Shown: positions 28,127 to 37,259 of the stretch, piece by piece | How the letters are laid out: the number at the start of each line of letters is the position of its first letter | How positions within the stretch are numbered: the first letter of the stretch is position 1 | IMG/VR virus record: IMGVR_UViG_3300020477_000028 | Location: 1-57,713 of that record | Direction: 5' to 3' (one strand) | Length of the DNA: 57,713 bases | Source: a virus | Made by a program: the position numbers and the translations under genes | Notes under the pieces: model-generated | Told to the model about the DNA's origin: nothing | What the model saw: only the letters and a program-made list of their open reading frames with translations | Databases searched by the model: none

Positions 28127-31100
28127 ACTTTCAGGTGCTATTTCTATATGATAATGATCAGGTCCAGATTCAAAAATCATATTAACAATACCATTTGCTA
28201 TCATTTCTTGCCTTCCAAAAGAAGTATTCCATTTTGCAAATAATTCATCAGAAGCGGTAGACACTCGTAAATCAAGAGCTCTTCCTTCTGTATGAGATCC
28301 TGTCCCAGGATGAGCAGATTTTCCAACTATTTTATCATATCCTGGAATTCTCATTAAACCTGTAATAGTAAGATTACCTCCAAGATCTAAACCATCTAAA
28401 TACGCTATAGCTTTGTCTGTATTCTTAGATACAAATGGTGCATACATTTTATCACTTATTTCAATAGTTGAATAATTTTGATGATCAAATTCAATTAAAT
28501 TATTTTTAGATGCATAATTTCTACTAGCTTTTCTTAAATTAACTGCATTTGTTACCTCTCCATTTACAATACCTATATCTTCATTAGTATTATTATCATC
28601 TAAATCATAAAATCCTGAAGCAGAATCCATATTATTTACAAAAGCTCTAAACTTTCTTTGTTTTTCATTATTACTAAGGAATACACCTTCATCCCAATCA
28701 CTAGGATTTAACATAGAATGTAAAATAGCTAAATTACTTAAAGATGATTCGAAATCTTCTGCATTTCCAGTTCCATTTACATGTGCATTTAAATCCTCTC
28801 TTAACTCAGTTATAATATCTACCATATCTGTATATACAGCTCCTTTTCCATCTGGAAAAGCTTCATTTAAATGAGTTAAAATTCCTTGTTCAGAATCTTC
28901 AAACCATTGAGTGATATATTTAGGTCTAGCATCAATAAAACTATTAGTTGTCTCATCATAAAGAGTAACGTCTGGGTCACTTATTAATCCTTTAAATCTA
29001 GATTTTGTACCTACTACTCTACTATCTGCTAATTGTATATCTAATTTTTCTGTTTGATTAGCTATATTATTTTGTAATATAGCAACCCATTCATCATTCC
29101 AACCACTAGTAAGATTAGCTATTTGACCTGTTTTATACTGCCCAAATTCTTTATTATAATCATCAGCAAGATTAGCATCTATAGGAATTTCTATAGTAGC
29201 AGGAATTTCAAATAATGGAATTTTTATAGTACCTCCTTTCCCATCTGGTATTGTTTGCATTTGAGTAGACATATGTACTAATTTAGTAACAAAATCTCTA
29301 TCAGTTTCTTGATAAAAATATTCAATCCAATTATCACTTGTCCAATAATCAGGATTCTCTCCTTTCATTAATGCTTGAATAGTATTTAAATCTACTTCAG
29401 CTCCCATTTTTACTCCATTTTCTCCATCAAACCCATTCTCCCTGCTAAAGATTTTATTTAAATCTTGATACCCTAATGTATAATGTCCATCAACTACCAT
29501 TACCATTTTAGGATTACCATCATCCCCCATAACCATTCTGGTAGTTACATTATTACCAGCATTAGGAGTAAAATCAAAACTTGCTCCATTATTATGAAGA
29601 ACTTTATTAAATAATTGTTTATTATTTATTTTAGTTGCATCATTCTCTTCTTTATCTGTATTAACTTTATCAATTAATTTTTTCCATTTTGGATCAAAAG
29701 GATCAACAATTCCTATATTTCTTAGATTTCTTATTTGAGAATTATAATCTAAAACACCATCTCCTGGCGCAACATTTTGATTTATAATAGCACTCTTATT
29801 AGTAAGACTTTCTGACCCAAATTTTGGAATCAAAGCATTTTCAAAATCTGTAAAGAAAGTTGCTAACTCACCATTAGGACCAAAATCTGCACGATCAAAA
29901 CTAATACCATTATTATGTATTGCATGATATTTAGTATGATCAATAGCCATTAAAACATGTTTAGGTATTCTTACCTTATTATGTCTTGTAGGGTGCGCTA
30001 AAAAGTCTTTTATATGTTGAAGACCATCTGGATCTACTTTCCATTCTTGTAACTCTTTTCTTTGATCTGAGTTTATGTTTGTAAGTTCCTCATAATAAGT
30101 ATAATAAGGACTATCCATAAATGTATTAAGAGTTTGTATCTGTAAATTTTGAAGTCGTGCATTTGCTAAATCACCTTCAGTAACAGTTTGTAAAGTATAA
30201 CTTTCACTTTGAGGATCCCATACATACATTTCTGTAGCATCTAATTCGTTATAACTAGTTAAATTACTAGGAGTAACTTGGAAAGCATTAGGAATATTAA
30301 ATTTACTTTCTGTATTACCTGCTAAGAAGTTTATGTTATCAGAATTCATTAAAGCTCCTGTAGGACTTGTTATAATATTTCCAAGATGTTGATTATATAA
30401 AGATTCGGCATAATCCTCATTAGGAACATTATTTTTCTTCTTGTTATTCTTATTTTCCTCTACTATTTGTATATCATATATTTCTCTACCTGTATCAAAT
30501 AGTATATCTTCTGCCATTTTATTAAGTCGACTAGTAGCATTTTGATCTCCCCCTTTAGCTTGCTGATATAAACTGTCTACTAATTTTTGTCCATAAATAT
30601 CAACCAATGCATTATATCCTGGACCACTAGCTACAAATTGAGGAGCTCCTGCTCTAGCTTCAGCTCTTACACCTTGAGCATTTTGATATGCCTCATTCAT
30701 ATTATCAAAATATCTTTCAGCATCATCTCTCCAATTTGCTTGAGGAGTATGCATAAATGAACTTATATTACCTGGTATCTCAGAAGTAGGTGTATCCGAA
30801 TATGGATGTTGAGAATCTGGATGCCATTGTTCATTAGCAATTAAATTCTGTTTAGCCTGCTCTTGAACTACCCAATTATCATAATTAGTAGCTATATCTT
30901 TAACTAACTGATTATTCATAAGCCCATTTATACCTTGAGTTATATAACCTTGAGCATTATGTAAAGGCATATTAGAAGCATTATTCATAAATTCTTCTGC
31001 CTGTCTCCTCAATTCCATAACTGCAGCTGCATCGGCTGGTCTATATTTTAAATCAAGAAATTCATCATACCCTGCTTGTAAACTTTCTAAAGCTTTATCA

Positions 31101-31204
31101 TGACGATCTTGCTTATATTTCATCGCTTTGAATAGTTCATCAAAAGGATATACATAAGCGTAATCTACAGTAGGAGTTTTCGTTGTTTTATAAAATCTGG
31201 ACAT
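28118..31204 (-). CDS. Virion protein with C-terminal M15 peptidoglycan peptidase
   Basis: 1,028-residue protein. The first roughly 930 residues have no recognised domain; the start (Y-A-Y-V-Y-P-F-D-E-L-F-K-A-M-K) and following helices resemble other large crAss-like virion proteins. The C-terminal end is a peptidase M15/VanY-like domain: H971-T-E-G-R-A-L-D978 gives two zinc ligands and D-H-Y-H-I-E (1016-1021) the third, with H-P-G-T-G-S just before. Such domains cut peptide cross-links in the cell wall. Fusion to a virion protein suggests a wall-penetrating function at entry; a separate lysis role is also possible. It lies 1 nt after the cargo-like gene. Confidence 0.8.
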   Translation of the reverse strand: MSRFYKTTKTPTVDYAYVYPFDELFKAMKYKQDRHDKALESLQAGYDEFLDLKYRPADAAAVMELRRQAEEFMNNASNMPLHNAQGYITQGINGLMNNQLVKDIATNYDNWVVQEQAKQNLIANEQWHPDSQHPYSDTPTSEIPGNISSFMHTPQANWRDDAERYFDNMNEAYQNAQGVRAEARAGAPQFVASGPGYNALVDIYGQKLVDSLYQQAKGGDQNATSRLNKMAEDILFDTGREIYDIQIVEENKNNKKKNNVPNEDYAESLYNQHLGNIITSPTGALMNSDNINFLAGNTESKFNIPNAFQVTPSNLTSYNELDATEMYVWDPQSESYTLQTVTEGDLANARLQNLQIQTLNTFMDSPYYTYYEELTNINSDQRKELQEWKVDPDGLQHIKDFLAHPTRHNKVRIPKHVLMAIDHTKYHAIHNNGISFDRADFGPNGELATFFTDFENALIPKFGSESLTNKSAIINQNVAPGDGVLDYNSQIRNLRNIGIVDPFDPKWKKLIDKVNTDKEENDATKINNKQLFNKVLHNNGASFDFTPNAGNNVTTRMVMGDDGNPKMVMVVDGHYTLGYQDLNKIFSRENGFDGENGVKMGAEVDLNTIQALMKGENPDYWTSDNWIEYFYQETDRDFVTKLVHMSTQMQTIPDGKGGTIKIPLFEIPATIEIPIDANLADDYNKEFGQYKTGQIANLTSGWNDEWVAILQNNIANQTEKLDIQLADSRVVGTKSRFKGLISDPDVTLYDETTNSFIDARPKYITQWFEDSEQGILTHLNEAFPDGKGAVYTDMVDIITELREDLNAHVNGTGNAEDFESSLSNLAILHSMLNPSDWDEGVFLSNNEKQRKFRAFVNNMDSASGFYDLDDNNTNEDIGIVNGEVTNAVNLRKASRNYASKNNLIEFDHQNYSTIEISDKMYAPFVSKNTDKAIAYLDGLDLGGNLTITGLMRIPGYDKIVGKSAHPGTGSHTEGRALDLRVSTASDELFAKWNTSFGRQEMIANGIVNMIFESGPDHYHIEIAPESIY

Positions 31205-31205
31205 A

Positions 31206-34200
31206 TTATTTATTTCTATTTTTTAACCATTCTTGAAGACCTTCTATTCTTTTATTACTTTCAGCTCTTCTAGAATTTATTATACTCTCACGTATAGCTC
31301 CTCCATTATATCTAGTATATCCCCCATGTTTTCCTTGAGGAGCTAAATTAATTGAAGTTGCATCTAATCCTGGTATTAAAGTTAATTCATTAGCATCTAT
31401 TTCTTCATTAGCTTGCTCCTTTCTAAGATTGATAAAATCTTGCTCATTCTTAAGTTGAGTTGCTTCAAAACTATCTTGAAATTGTGGCATATAGTCAAAC
31501 ATATCTACTTGAGGATTTAAATTTGCCACATTAGCTCCAAAATTATATTTTCTTGGTTGTCTAATGTCTCCTCCATGTTTTATAATATGCATACCTTCTG
31601 TCATATCATTGATCTCAGGTCCTAATGGGCCTAAAAAGTATGAACCTATAGCATCTCTTATTCCTCTTCTAAAACTACCATCAGCATGTAAGAATCCTTT
31701 TTCTTCTTTATCCTCTTTACCTTCTTTATCGCCTTCCTTTTTCTTACCTCCTCCTAGACCACCTAAAAGAGAAGAGAGATCAAAACCTCCTCCACCTTCT
31801 CCTCCGCCTATACCACCTAAGATAGAAGAAAAATCAAAACCTCCGCCTCCGCTACCACTTCCCATGATTCCTTGTACCATACTTCCCCAATTATATTTTG
31901 GCACATTTCCTCCAAATCTTTGTGCAGGAATACTATCGTTTTCATTTATAATTACTTCCTCTACAGGAACTGTAGATGTATCATTTGGATTAACAATAGT
32001 ATCATTTGAAAATTCTCCTGTAGGAGTAATACCCATTTCTGCATAAAAATCGTCTAATGTTTTTCCTTCATTTTCAGGAAGTTGTGACCACGAAACAAAA
32101 TCTTGTTGAATTTTTTTATTAAATGTTTGCTCATTTCTAGTATTATCAAGTTGCATATAAACTTTATTACCACTTGCATCTATTCCTTCTAAATTACCAT
32201 CCCAATTTTCGTCTATAAGACCTTCATTAAGCATCCAATTATAATACTCATTACCATGAGTATTCCCTAATCTTCTAGTATTTGTTTTATATAATCCAGA
32301 TTCATATTTAGCCGTTCCTCCAGGATTATTATCAACACCTTTCCAATTTTCATCGGTTCCATAATATTCTCCTTCTCCTAATCCAGTTTGACTTAAAAGT
32401 CTTCCTGTAGGATCATTGAAAATGCTATTCCATTCTTGGAAGTGTCCTACAGTACCTGGCGCATACTTACCTGAAAATTCTCTTTGTCCCGTCTCATAGG
32501 TATGTGCATATACATTTTGTTGATTAGTTTGATCATTATTATTAACAGCATTTGGATCTGCAGCTACACATTCACATGTATTTTGGTCTAAGAATGGTAA
32601 TGCTGGATCTTCACATATTTTACCCTCACAAGGAGCATTATTATTATTGTTATTATTGTTATTATTTACTGCGTTAGGATCTATACATTCACAATCTTGA
32701 GACTCAAGTCTTACCCATCCTTCTTGCTCACAAGGTCCTAAATCAGCACATTTATCTCCTCCTTTATTATTATTATTCTCATTATTATTATTATTATTTC
32801 CTTGAACACAGTTACAAGTAGAATCTAAAATCCATCCTTCTCCTTTAGCTTTACAAGCATCTATTTGTTCTTGAGTACAAGGATTTTGATTATTTTCATT
32901 CTTTTTGTGAATTTCATGAGTACATCCAGGTCCTGTACATCCTTCATGATTAAAATATATAATACCATCTGGACCAGGACTATACTGATTACCTTTCAAT
33001 GAATTAGCTAATTGCCAATTTAAGAAAGATTGATTTCTATTTTTACCCATTTCTTGAAGATTCTTAGCAATATTTTGTTTATCTATACCTAGTTGAGTAT
33101 AGTATCCTGCTAAATCTTCTTGATCGTCCTGACGAACATCGAAATCTGCACCTACAGTTAATTTATCAGTATCCCAATATTGATCAGCTAGTTTATCTTG
33201 CTCTCCCATCCTCATTAATCCGTACTTAATATCAGCATCTATTTTATTACCTGCATATGTATTATAAGCATTCTGGTCACGCGCAATTCTATTTCCAAAT
33301 GAACTAGCAGAATCTCTATTAAGACTATATTGTCTGTTTAAATCTTCTCTTAAAGTACGTTCAGTATTTTTTCTAGCTGCTTCTATAAGATCTTCCTTAT
33401 TCTCTAATATAGTTTCAGCTCTATCTCCTACTTCATGTTTACGATAAAAATTCTCATTAGGTAATTCTTGATATTTATCCCAGAATTCTTTTGTATTTGC
33501 AATACCTGCTGTAGAACCATATCCTAAACCTAAATCACCAAGCCAATCTCCAGGACCTCTTCCGTCCCAACTTTGTGTAGAAGAAGATTGATTTTGATTA
33601 TTATTTTGGTTATTTTTATCATTAGGATCTACATCATTAGGATCTACATCAGACTCCTTTTCTTGATTATTAGTTTTCTGAGTTTCATTATAAGCCTCAA
33701 GAGCCTTTTGATATTCTTCCTGGCTTCTATAATGTTTTGGATTTGGTTTTTTACCTTTATCTACATTTTTCTGGGCTTTCTTATCTTGTTTTTTATTTTG
33801 ATTAAATGTTTTCTTTTCGTTTTTCCAATTATCTAAATCATTATTAAAACTTTCTTTATCTACAATTTGTTTTCTATTAGTAAAACTTTCAGGTTGATTT
33901 GGATCAAAATCAGGATTATCAATCATATAGTCCTTTTTATTAGGACGTACTTTAGAAAAATTACCTTTTCTTTCATTTTCTGCAATATCATATTCCTCAT
34001 TTATAGTTTCCCATTGTTTATCTAATTCAGATTTTTGATTTTGTAACTCTGCATTCTTTTCATCCCATACTTTTTTATCCTCATTATATTTAACCATTTC
34101 TTCTTCATACGTTGCTAAATCTGCATTATAAGCTTCTTGACCTCCAGATTTCCATCCTCCTGATCCGTCTGTTCCCCATTTATATTTAGTACTATTTTCG

Positions 34201-37200
34201 GTAGGTTTTTTAGGTTTTTTAGGTTTATTTTTTCTATGCTCCTTATTAGCTGTATTATAATCTTTATATAATTCTTTCTTATCAGATTTTTCAGGTTTAT
34301 TTACCGTTCTATTCTTTTTAAAATCTCTAAAATCTTGTCTAGAAGCATCAGGATTATAATTTTTATAATCTTTATAATTAAGATCTCCATTTTCTATACC
34401 TGCTCTCATACTGGCATCTGTATGTTCAGTAACATATTTAAGAGCTTTAGGATGATCTTGAATAAGCATATTATTAAAAGCTTCTCTGTCAATACTCATA
34501 CCAGCATCTAAATTTGCTTTAATATCATTAACAGCATCAAATTGCCCATTATCCCAAAGATGTTGTAATTCTGCTTCTATATCAAAAGGTGTTGATGTGT
34601 CATTTGGATCTGTTTGTGTTTCTGGAGAAACTGTACCATCAGTATTATCATCAGTATTATCATTACCCTCAGTATTAGATTCAGTAATTTTAAAATCTGG
34701 GTGGTCAGGATTAAAATCTGCACTCTCTCTCCAATTAGACATTGGTCCATTATCCATAGCAGCTATGTATTGCTCTTTTGTTATAGGTCGTCCTCCACAT
34801 GTATATGTATATGAACCATCCGTAGCTCGCTCTATTTGTAAAGAAGCACACTTAAAGTTTTTTACATCATCTCCATTTTCATATTTAGGATAACCTCCCA
34901 TAGCCATTTCAGGATATATAGATTCTTGATAAGCTGTAAGTTTTTTACGTTTACCTTTTTTTACATAACTACCATCTTTAGATATTTTATTACCAGAAAG
35001 TAAACCTTCTAATTCAATTCTTTCTTTAAGCTCATTCCTTTTCTTAATCTCATCCTGCTCAGATCTGTCTGCCCATTCTTCAGATTCAAGAGCCATTAAT
35101 AAACGCATTAATGTATGTTTTCTATAAGGATCAATTAACTCTCCCTGTTCTTGTAGTTCATTTTGTATATTTAAAGCCTCTCTTTCTCTTTTATCTTTTC
35201 TTTCTTTAAAAGTAAATTTAGAACCTTTAGGTTTATTTTTTGAATAAATATATGAATCTCCATATTCATTGACTTCTATTCCCTCACCTTTTTCAGCTTC
35301 TATAATAGTATTACCTTGTCCTTCTGCAGGAACATTCATTAGCGTACCTCCTCTTTCATGGCTATTTCCAACTTCAATAGGCAAATAACCTTGATAATTT
35401 TGATCAAGTGTAAGCATATTACCATCCCAGCTTACTCCTTGTGTATTATTTCCTGATAATAAATTTGCTCCATAAGTTAAATTAGTTATATCATCACTTG
35501 TAAAAGACATAGGATTTTCATTGGAGGTTACCTCTCTATTATTATTAGATACTTGTGTACCCATATTATATCTTCTTGAGTTTCCAGCCACGCGATTACT
35601 TATTCTACCGCCATGTTTTACTACTGGTTGATTTGAATTTGCCATATTAAAATTTTTCATTAAGGTTTTGAAATCCATTCCTCCGCCTCCTTGACCCCCT
35701 GATAATGAGCCTAGCATAGAGCTGAAATCCATTCCACCTCCGCCTCCTCCAGTGATTCCACCTCCACCTCCTGCGCCTAAAAATGATCCTCCTTGAAACA
35801 TTCCTGCTCCTGATCCTCCTGGTGCTCCACCACCTCCAACAAAATTAGAAGCAAGATTACCAATTTTAGCAATTGAAGTTCCTAATTTATTAGACCAATC
35901 ATTTTTAACCCAGTCTTTTTGTGCATCTCTGAAATATGCGTTATTCATATAATTACTTGTTCCTGTTTGCCCAAATTGTTGAGCACCATCTTGACTATAA
36001 TAATCAAGAGGTCTTGCAGCTATTTCTGTTTGTCGTTTTTGTTCGTTAAAAAGGTTTTCTTGAGCTTTAATCATTTGAGGAGTATCAGTTGTCCAAGTAT
36101 TAATTAATCCCCCATCAAAACCTGTCCATTCTCTATTATTTCCTCTATCTAAACCAAATTGATCTCCTACAGTTGGAGTAGTCATTGCTGTACCTAGTGT
36201 ATTAAGTCCACTAGACCAGGCTCCTGCATTTTCTCCCCCAATCATACTTCCAAAATTCCCTAGTATATTACCAAATCCTGTAGAATTAGTTGTACTTCCT
36301 GCCGTTGCACTAGGATTTGATATACCACTAAACATATTTGCAAACTGTCCTCCTCCATCTCCACCTGTATAATTTTTTAATAATCCTGTTAAACTATTAA
36401 TATCTATATTACCTCCCGAAGCTTGTATTTGAGCTAATAAAGATTGAAGGTCAAAGCCTCCAGCAACAGGATAAGTTCCTCCTGATGTGGTAGTAGTAGT
36501 AGTAGTATTTACATTAGTTCCATCATTATATTTTTCTGTTTCTACATCTTCAGTTTTACCTCGATTAAGTATAGCTTCATTTAATTTTATAGATCTTTGT
36601 TTCTTATCTATATTTCCAAAATCATCTATATCACCTGAGAATACAGGAAATTCACCTTTTCCCGTTTGTTTGTTATACATTATAGAGTCTTTAAAGAATA
36701 ATTCTTTAAGTTTTTCTAAATCTCCTGACGCTTCCATAACATCTTTACGTCTAGAGTTTTTCATAAACCAATACTTAAATGTAGGATCTGATACAGCGTC
36801 TTGTCCGTCTTTATCAGATTTTATACTTCCTCCATGCTCACTAACTTGTGCATTTGTATTATCTAATTTACCTTCAGGATCTAGTGTATTAACAGTTTGT
36901 TGAGTTGCTTTTTTACCCATAGTATAAAAAGGACCTCCAAAATAAGTACCTAATATATCAGTAGCAGCGGATCCAACACCAGACGATACATTATCCATTT
37001 TATCCCAACCTCCATAATTAAATTCAGGATCATAGAAATTTCTACCTGTAACAGTTTCAATAGGAGTTAATACTTGATTTAGCATAAACTTCCCTGCATC
37101 CATCATAAAAGTACCCAAGGTATGATTATCTTGCATTTCTACTTTTTGCTGATCAAATCTTCCTCTTACTCCTCTTCCTCCAGCACCAGTAGCAGCCCCT

Positions 37201-37256
37201 CCTTCTGCATATACAGGGTAACGCTTCTGAAAATTTCTATACATTATATCGTTCAT
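31206..37256 (-). CDS. Cargo-like giant virion protein with Gly-, Asn- and Cys-rich repeats
   Basis: 2,016-residue, probably packaged, structural protein. It is mosaic: several Gly-rich stretches of G-G-G-F-D-F-S-S and G-G-M-D-F-S-S type (residues about 470-535 and 1790-1835), a N-S-H-E-R-G-G-T region near 630 followed by a G-I-E-V-N-E-Y-G-D-S segment, a motif I have seen in other Bacteroidota phage virion proteins, a Lys/Asn-rich helical region (about 1000-1260), and three Cys modules separated by poly-Asn (about 1450-1565). Short G-G-x(n)-[KR]-Y-N-x-G motifs recur near 545, 788, 1780, 1894 and 1974. Position between muzzle and polymerase genes matches the crassvirus cargo proteins. No enzyme motif was recognised. 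Confidence 0.7.
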   Translation of the reverse strand: MNDIMYRNFQKRYPVYAEGGAATGAGGRGVRGRFDQQKVEMQDNHTLGTFMMDAGKFMLNQVLTPIETVTGRNFYDPEFNYGGWDKMDNVSSGVGSAATDILGTYFGGPFYTMGKKATQQTVNTLDPEGKLDNTNAQVSEHGGSIKSDKDGQDAVSDPTFKYWFMKNSRRKDVMEASGDLEKLKELFFKDSIMYNKQTGKGEFPVFSGDIDDFGNIDKKQRSIKLNEAILNRGKTEDVETEKYNDGTNVNTTTTTTTSGGTYPVAGGFDLQSLLAQIQASGGNIDINSLTGLLKNYTGGDGGGQFANMFSGISNPSATAGSTTNSTGFGNILGNFGSMIGGENAGAWSSGLNTLGTAMTTPTVGDQFGLDRGNNREWTGFDGGLINTWTTDTPQMIKAQENLFNEQKRQTEIAARPLDYYSQDGAQQFGQTGTSNYMNNAYFRDAQKDWVKNDWSNKLGTSIAKIGNLASNFVGGGGAPGGSGAGMFQGGSFLGAGGGGGITGGGGGGMDFSSMLGSLSGGQGGGGMDFKTLMKNFNMANSNQPVVKHGGRISNRVAGNSRRYNMGTQVSNNNREVTSNENPMSFTSDDITNLTYGANLLSGNNTQGVSWDGNMLTLDQNYQGYLPIEVGNSHERGGTLMNVPAEGQGNTIIEAEKGEGIEVNEYGDSYIYSKNKPKGSKFTFKERKDKREREALNIQNELQEQGELIDPYRKHTLMRLLMALESEEWADRSEQDEIKKRNELKERIELEGLLSGNKISKDGSYVKKGKRKKLTAYQESIYPEMAMGGYPKYENGDDVKNFKCASLQIERATDGSYTYTCGGRPITKEQYIAAMDNGPMSNWRESADFNPDHPDFKITESNTEGNDNTDDNTDGTVSPETQTDPNDTSTPFDIEAELQHLWDNGQFDAVNDIKANLDAGMSIDREAFNNMLIQDHPKALKYVTEHTDASMRAGIENGDLNYKDYKNYNPDASRQDFRDFKKNRTVNKPEKSDKKELYKDYNTANKEHRKNKPKKPKKPTENSTKYKWGTDGSGGWKSGGQEAYNADLATYEEEMVKYNEDKKVWDEKNAELQNQKSELDKQWETINEEYDIAENERKGNFSKVRPNKKDYMIDNPDFDPNQPESFTNRKQIVDKESFNNDLDNWKNEKKTFNQNKKQDKKAQKNVDKGKKPNPKHYRSQEEYQKALEAYNETQKTNNQEKESDVDPNDVDPNDKNNQNNNQNQSSSTQSWDGRGPGDWLGDLGLGYGSTAGIANTKEFWDKYQELPNENFYRKHEVGDRAETILENKEDLIEAARKNTERTLREDLNRQYSLNRDSASSFGNRIARDQNAYNTYAGNKIDADIKYGLMRMGEQDKLADQYWDTDKLTVGADFDVRQDDQEDLAGYYTQLGIDKQNIAKNLQEMGKNRNQSFLNWQLANSLKGNQYSPGPDGIIYFNHEGCTGPGCTHEIHKKNENNQNPCTQEQIDACKAKGEGWILDSTCNCVQGNNNNNNENNNNKGGDKCADLGPCEQEGWVRLESQDCECIDPNAVNNNNNNNNNNAPCEGKICEDPALPFLDQNTCECVAADPNAVNNNDQTNQQNVYAHTYETGQREFSGKYAPGTVGHFQEWNSIFNDPTGRLLSQTGLGEGEYYGTDENWKGVDNNPGGTAKYESGLYKTNTRRLGNTHGNEYYNWMLNEGLIDENWDGNLEGIDASGNKVYMQLDNTRNEQTFNKKIQQDFVSWSQLPENEGKTLDDFYAEMGITPTGEFSNDTIVNPNDTSTVPVEEVIINENDSIPAQRFGGNVPKYNWGSMVQGIMGSGSGGGGFDFSSILGGIGGGEGGGGFDLSSLLGGLGGGKKKEGDKEGKEDKEEKGFLHADGSFRRGIRDAIGSYFLGPLGPEINDMTEGMHIIKHGGDIRQPRKYNFGANVANLNPQVDMFDYMPQFQDSFEATQLKNEQDFINLRKEQANEEIDANELTLIPGLDATSINLAPQGKHGGYTRYNGGAIRESIINSRRAESNKRIEGLQEWLKNRNK
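32560..32900 (-). repeat. Three Cys modules joined by poly-Asn microsatellites
   Basis: Within the cargo-like gene, three short modules each end in C-x-C (T-C-N-C, D-C-E-C, T-C-E-C) and are joined by poly-Asn linkers. The linkers are trinucleotide runs of AAT/AAC codons on the coding strand (about 32638-32668 and 32763-32799). D-P-N-A-V-N-N-N follows the second and third modules. These simple repeats can change length by slippage. Confidence 0.7.
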
Positions 37257-37259
37257 TTC

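Noticed and set aside
31564-32046. 160-residue Pro/Ser-rich plus-strand ORF
   Set aside because: It is the antisense of the Gly-rich C-terminal region of the cargo-like protein (GGA/GGT codons read as TCC/ACC); no family or context supports it.
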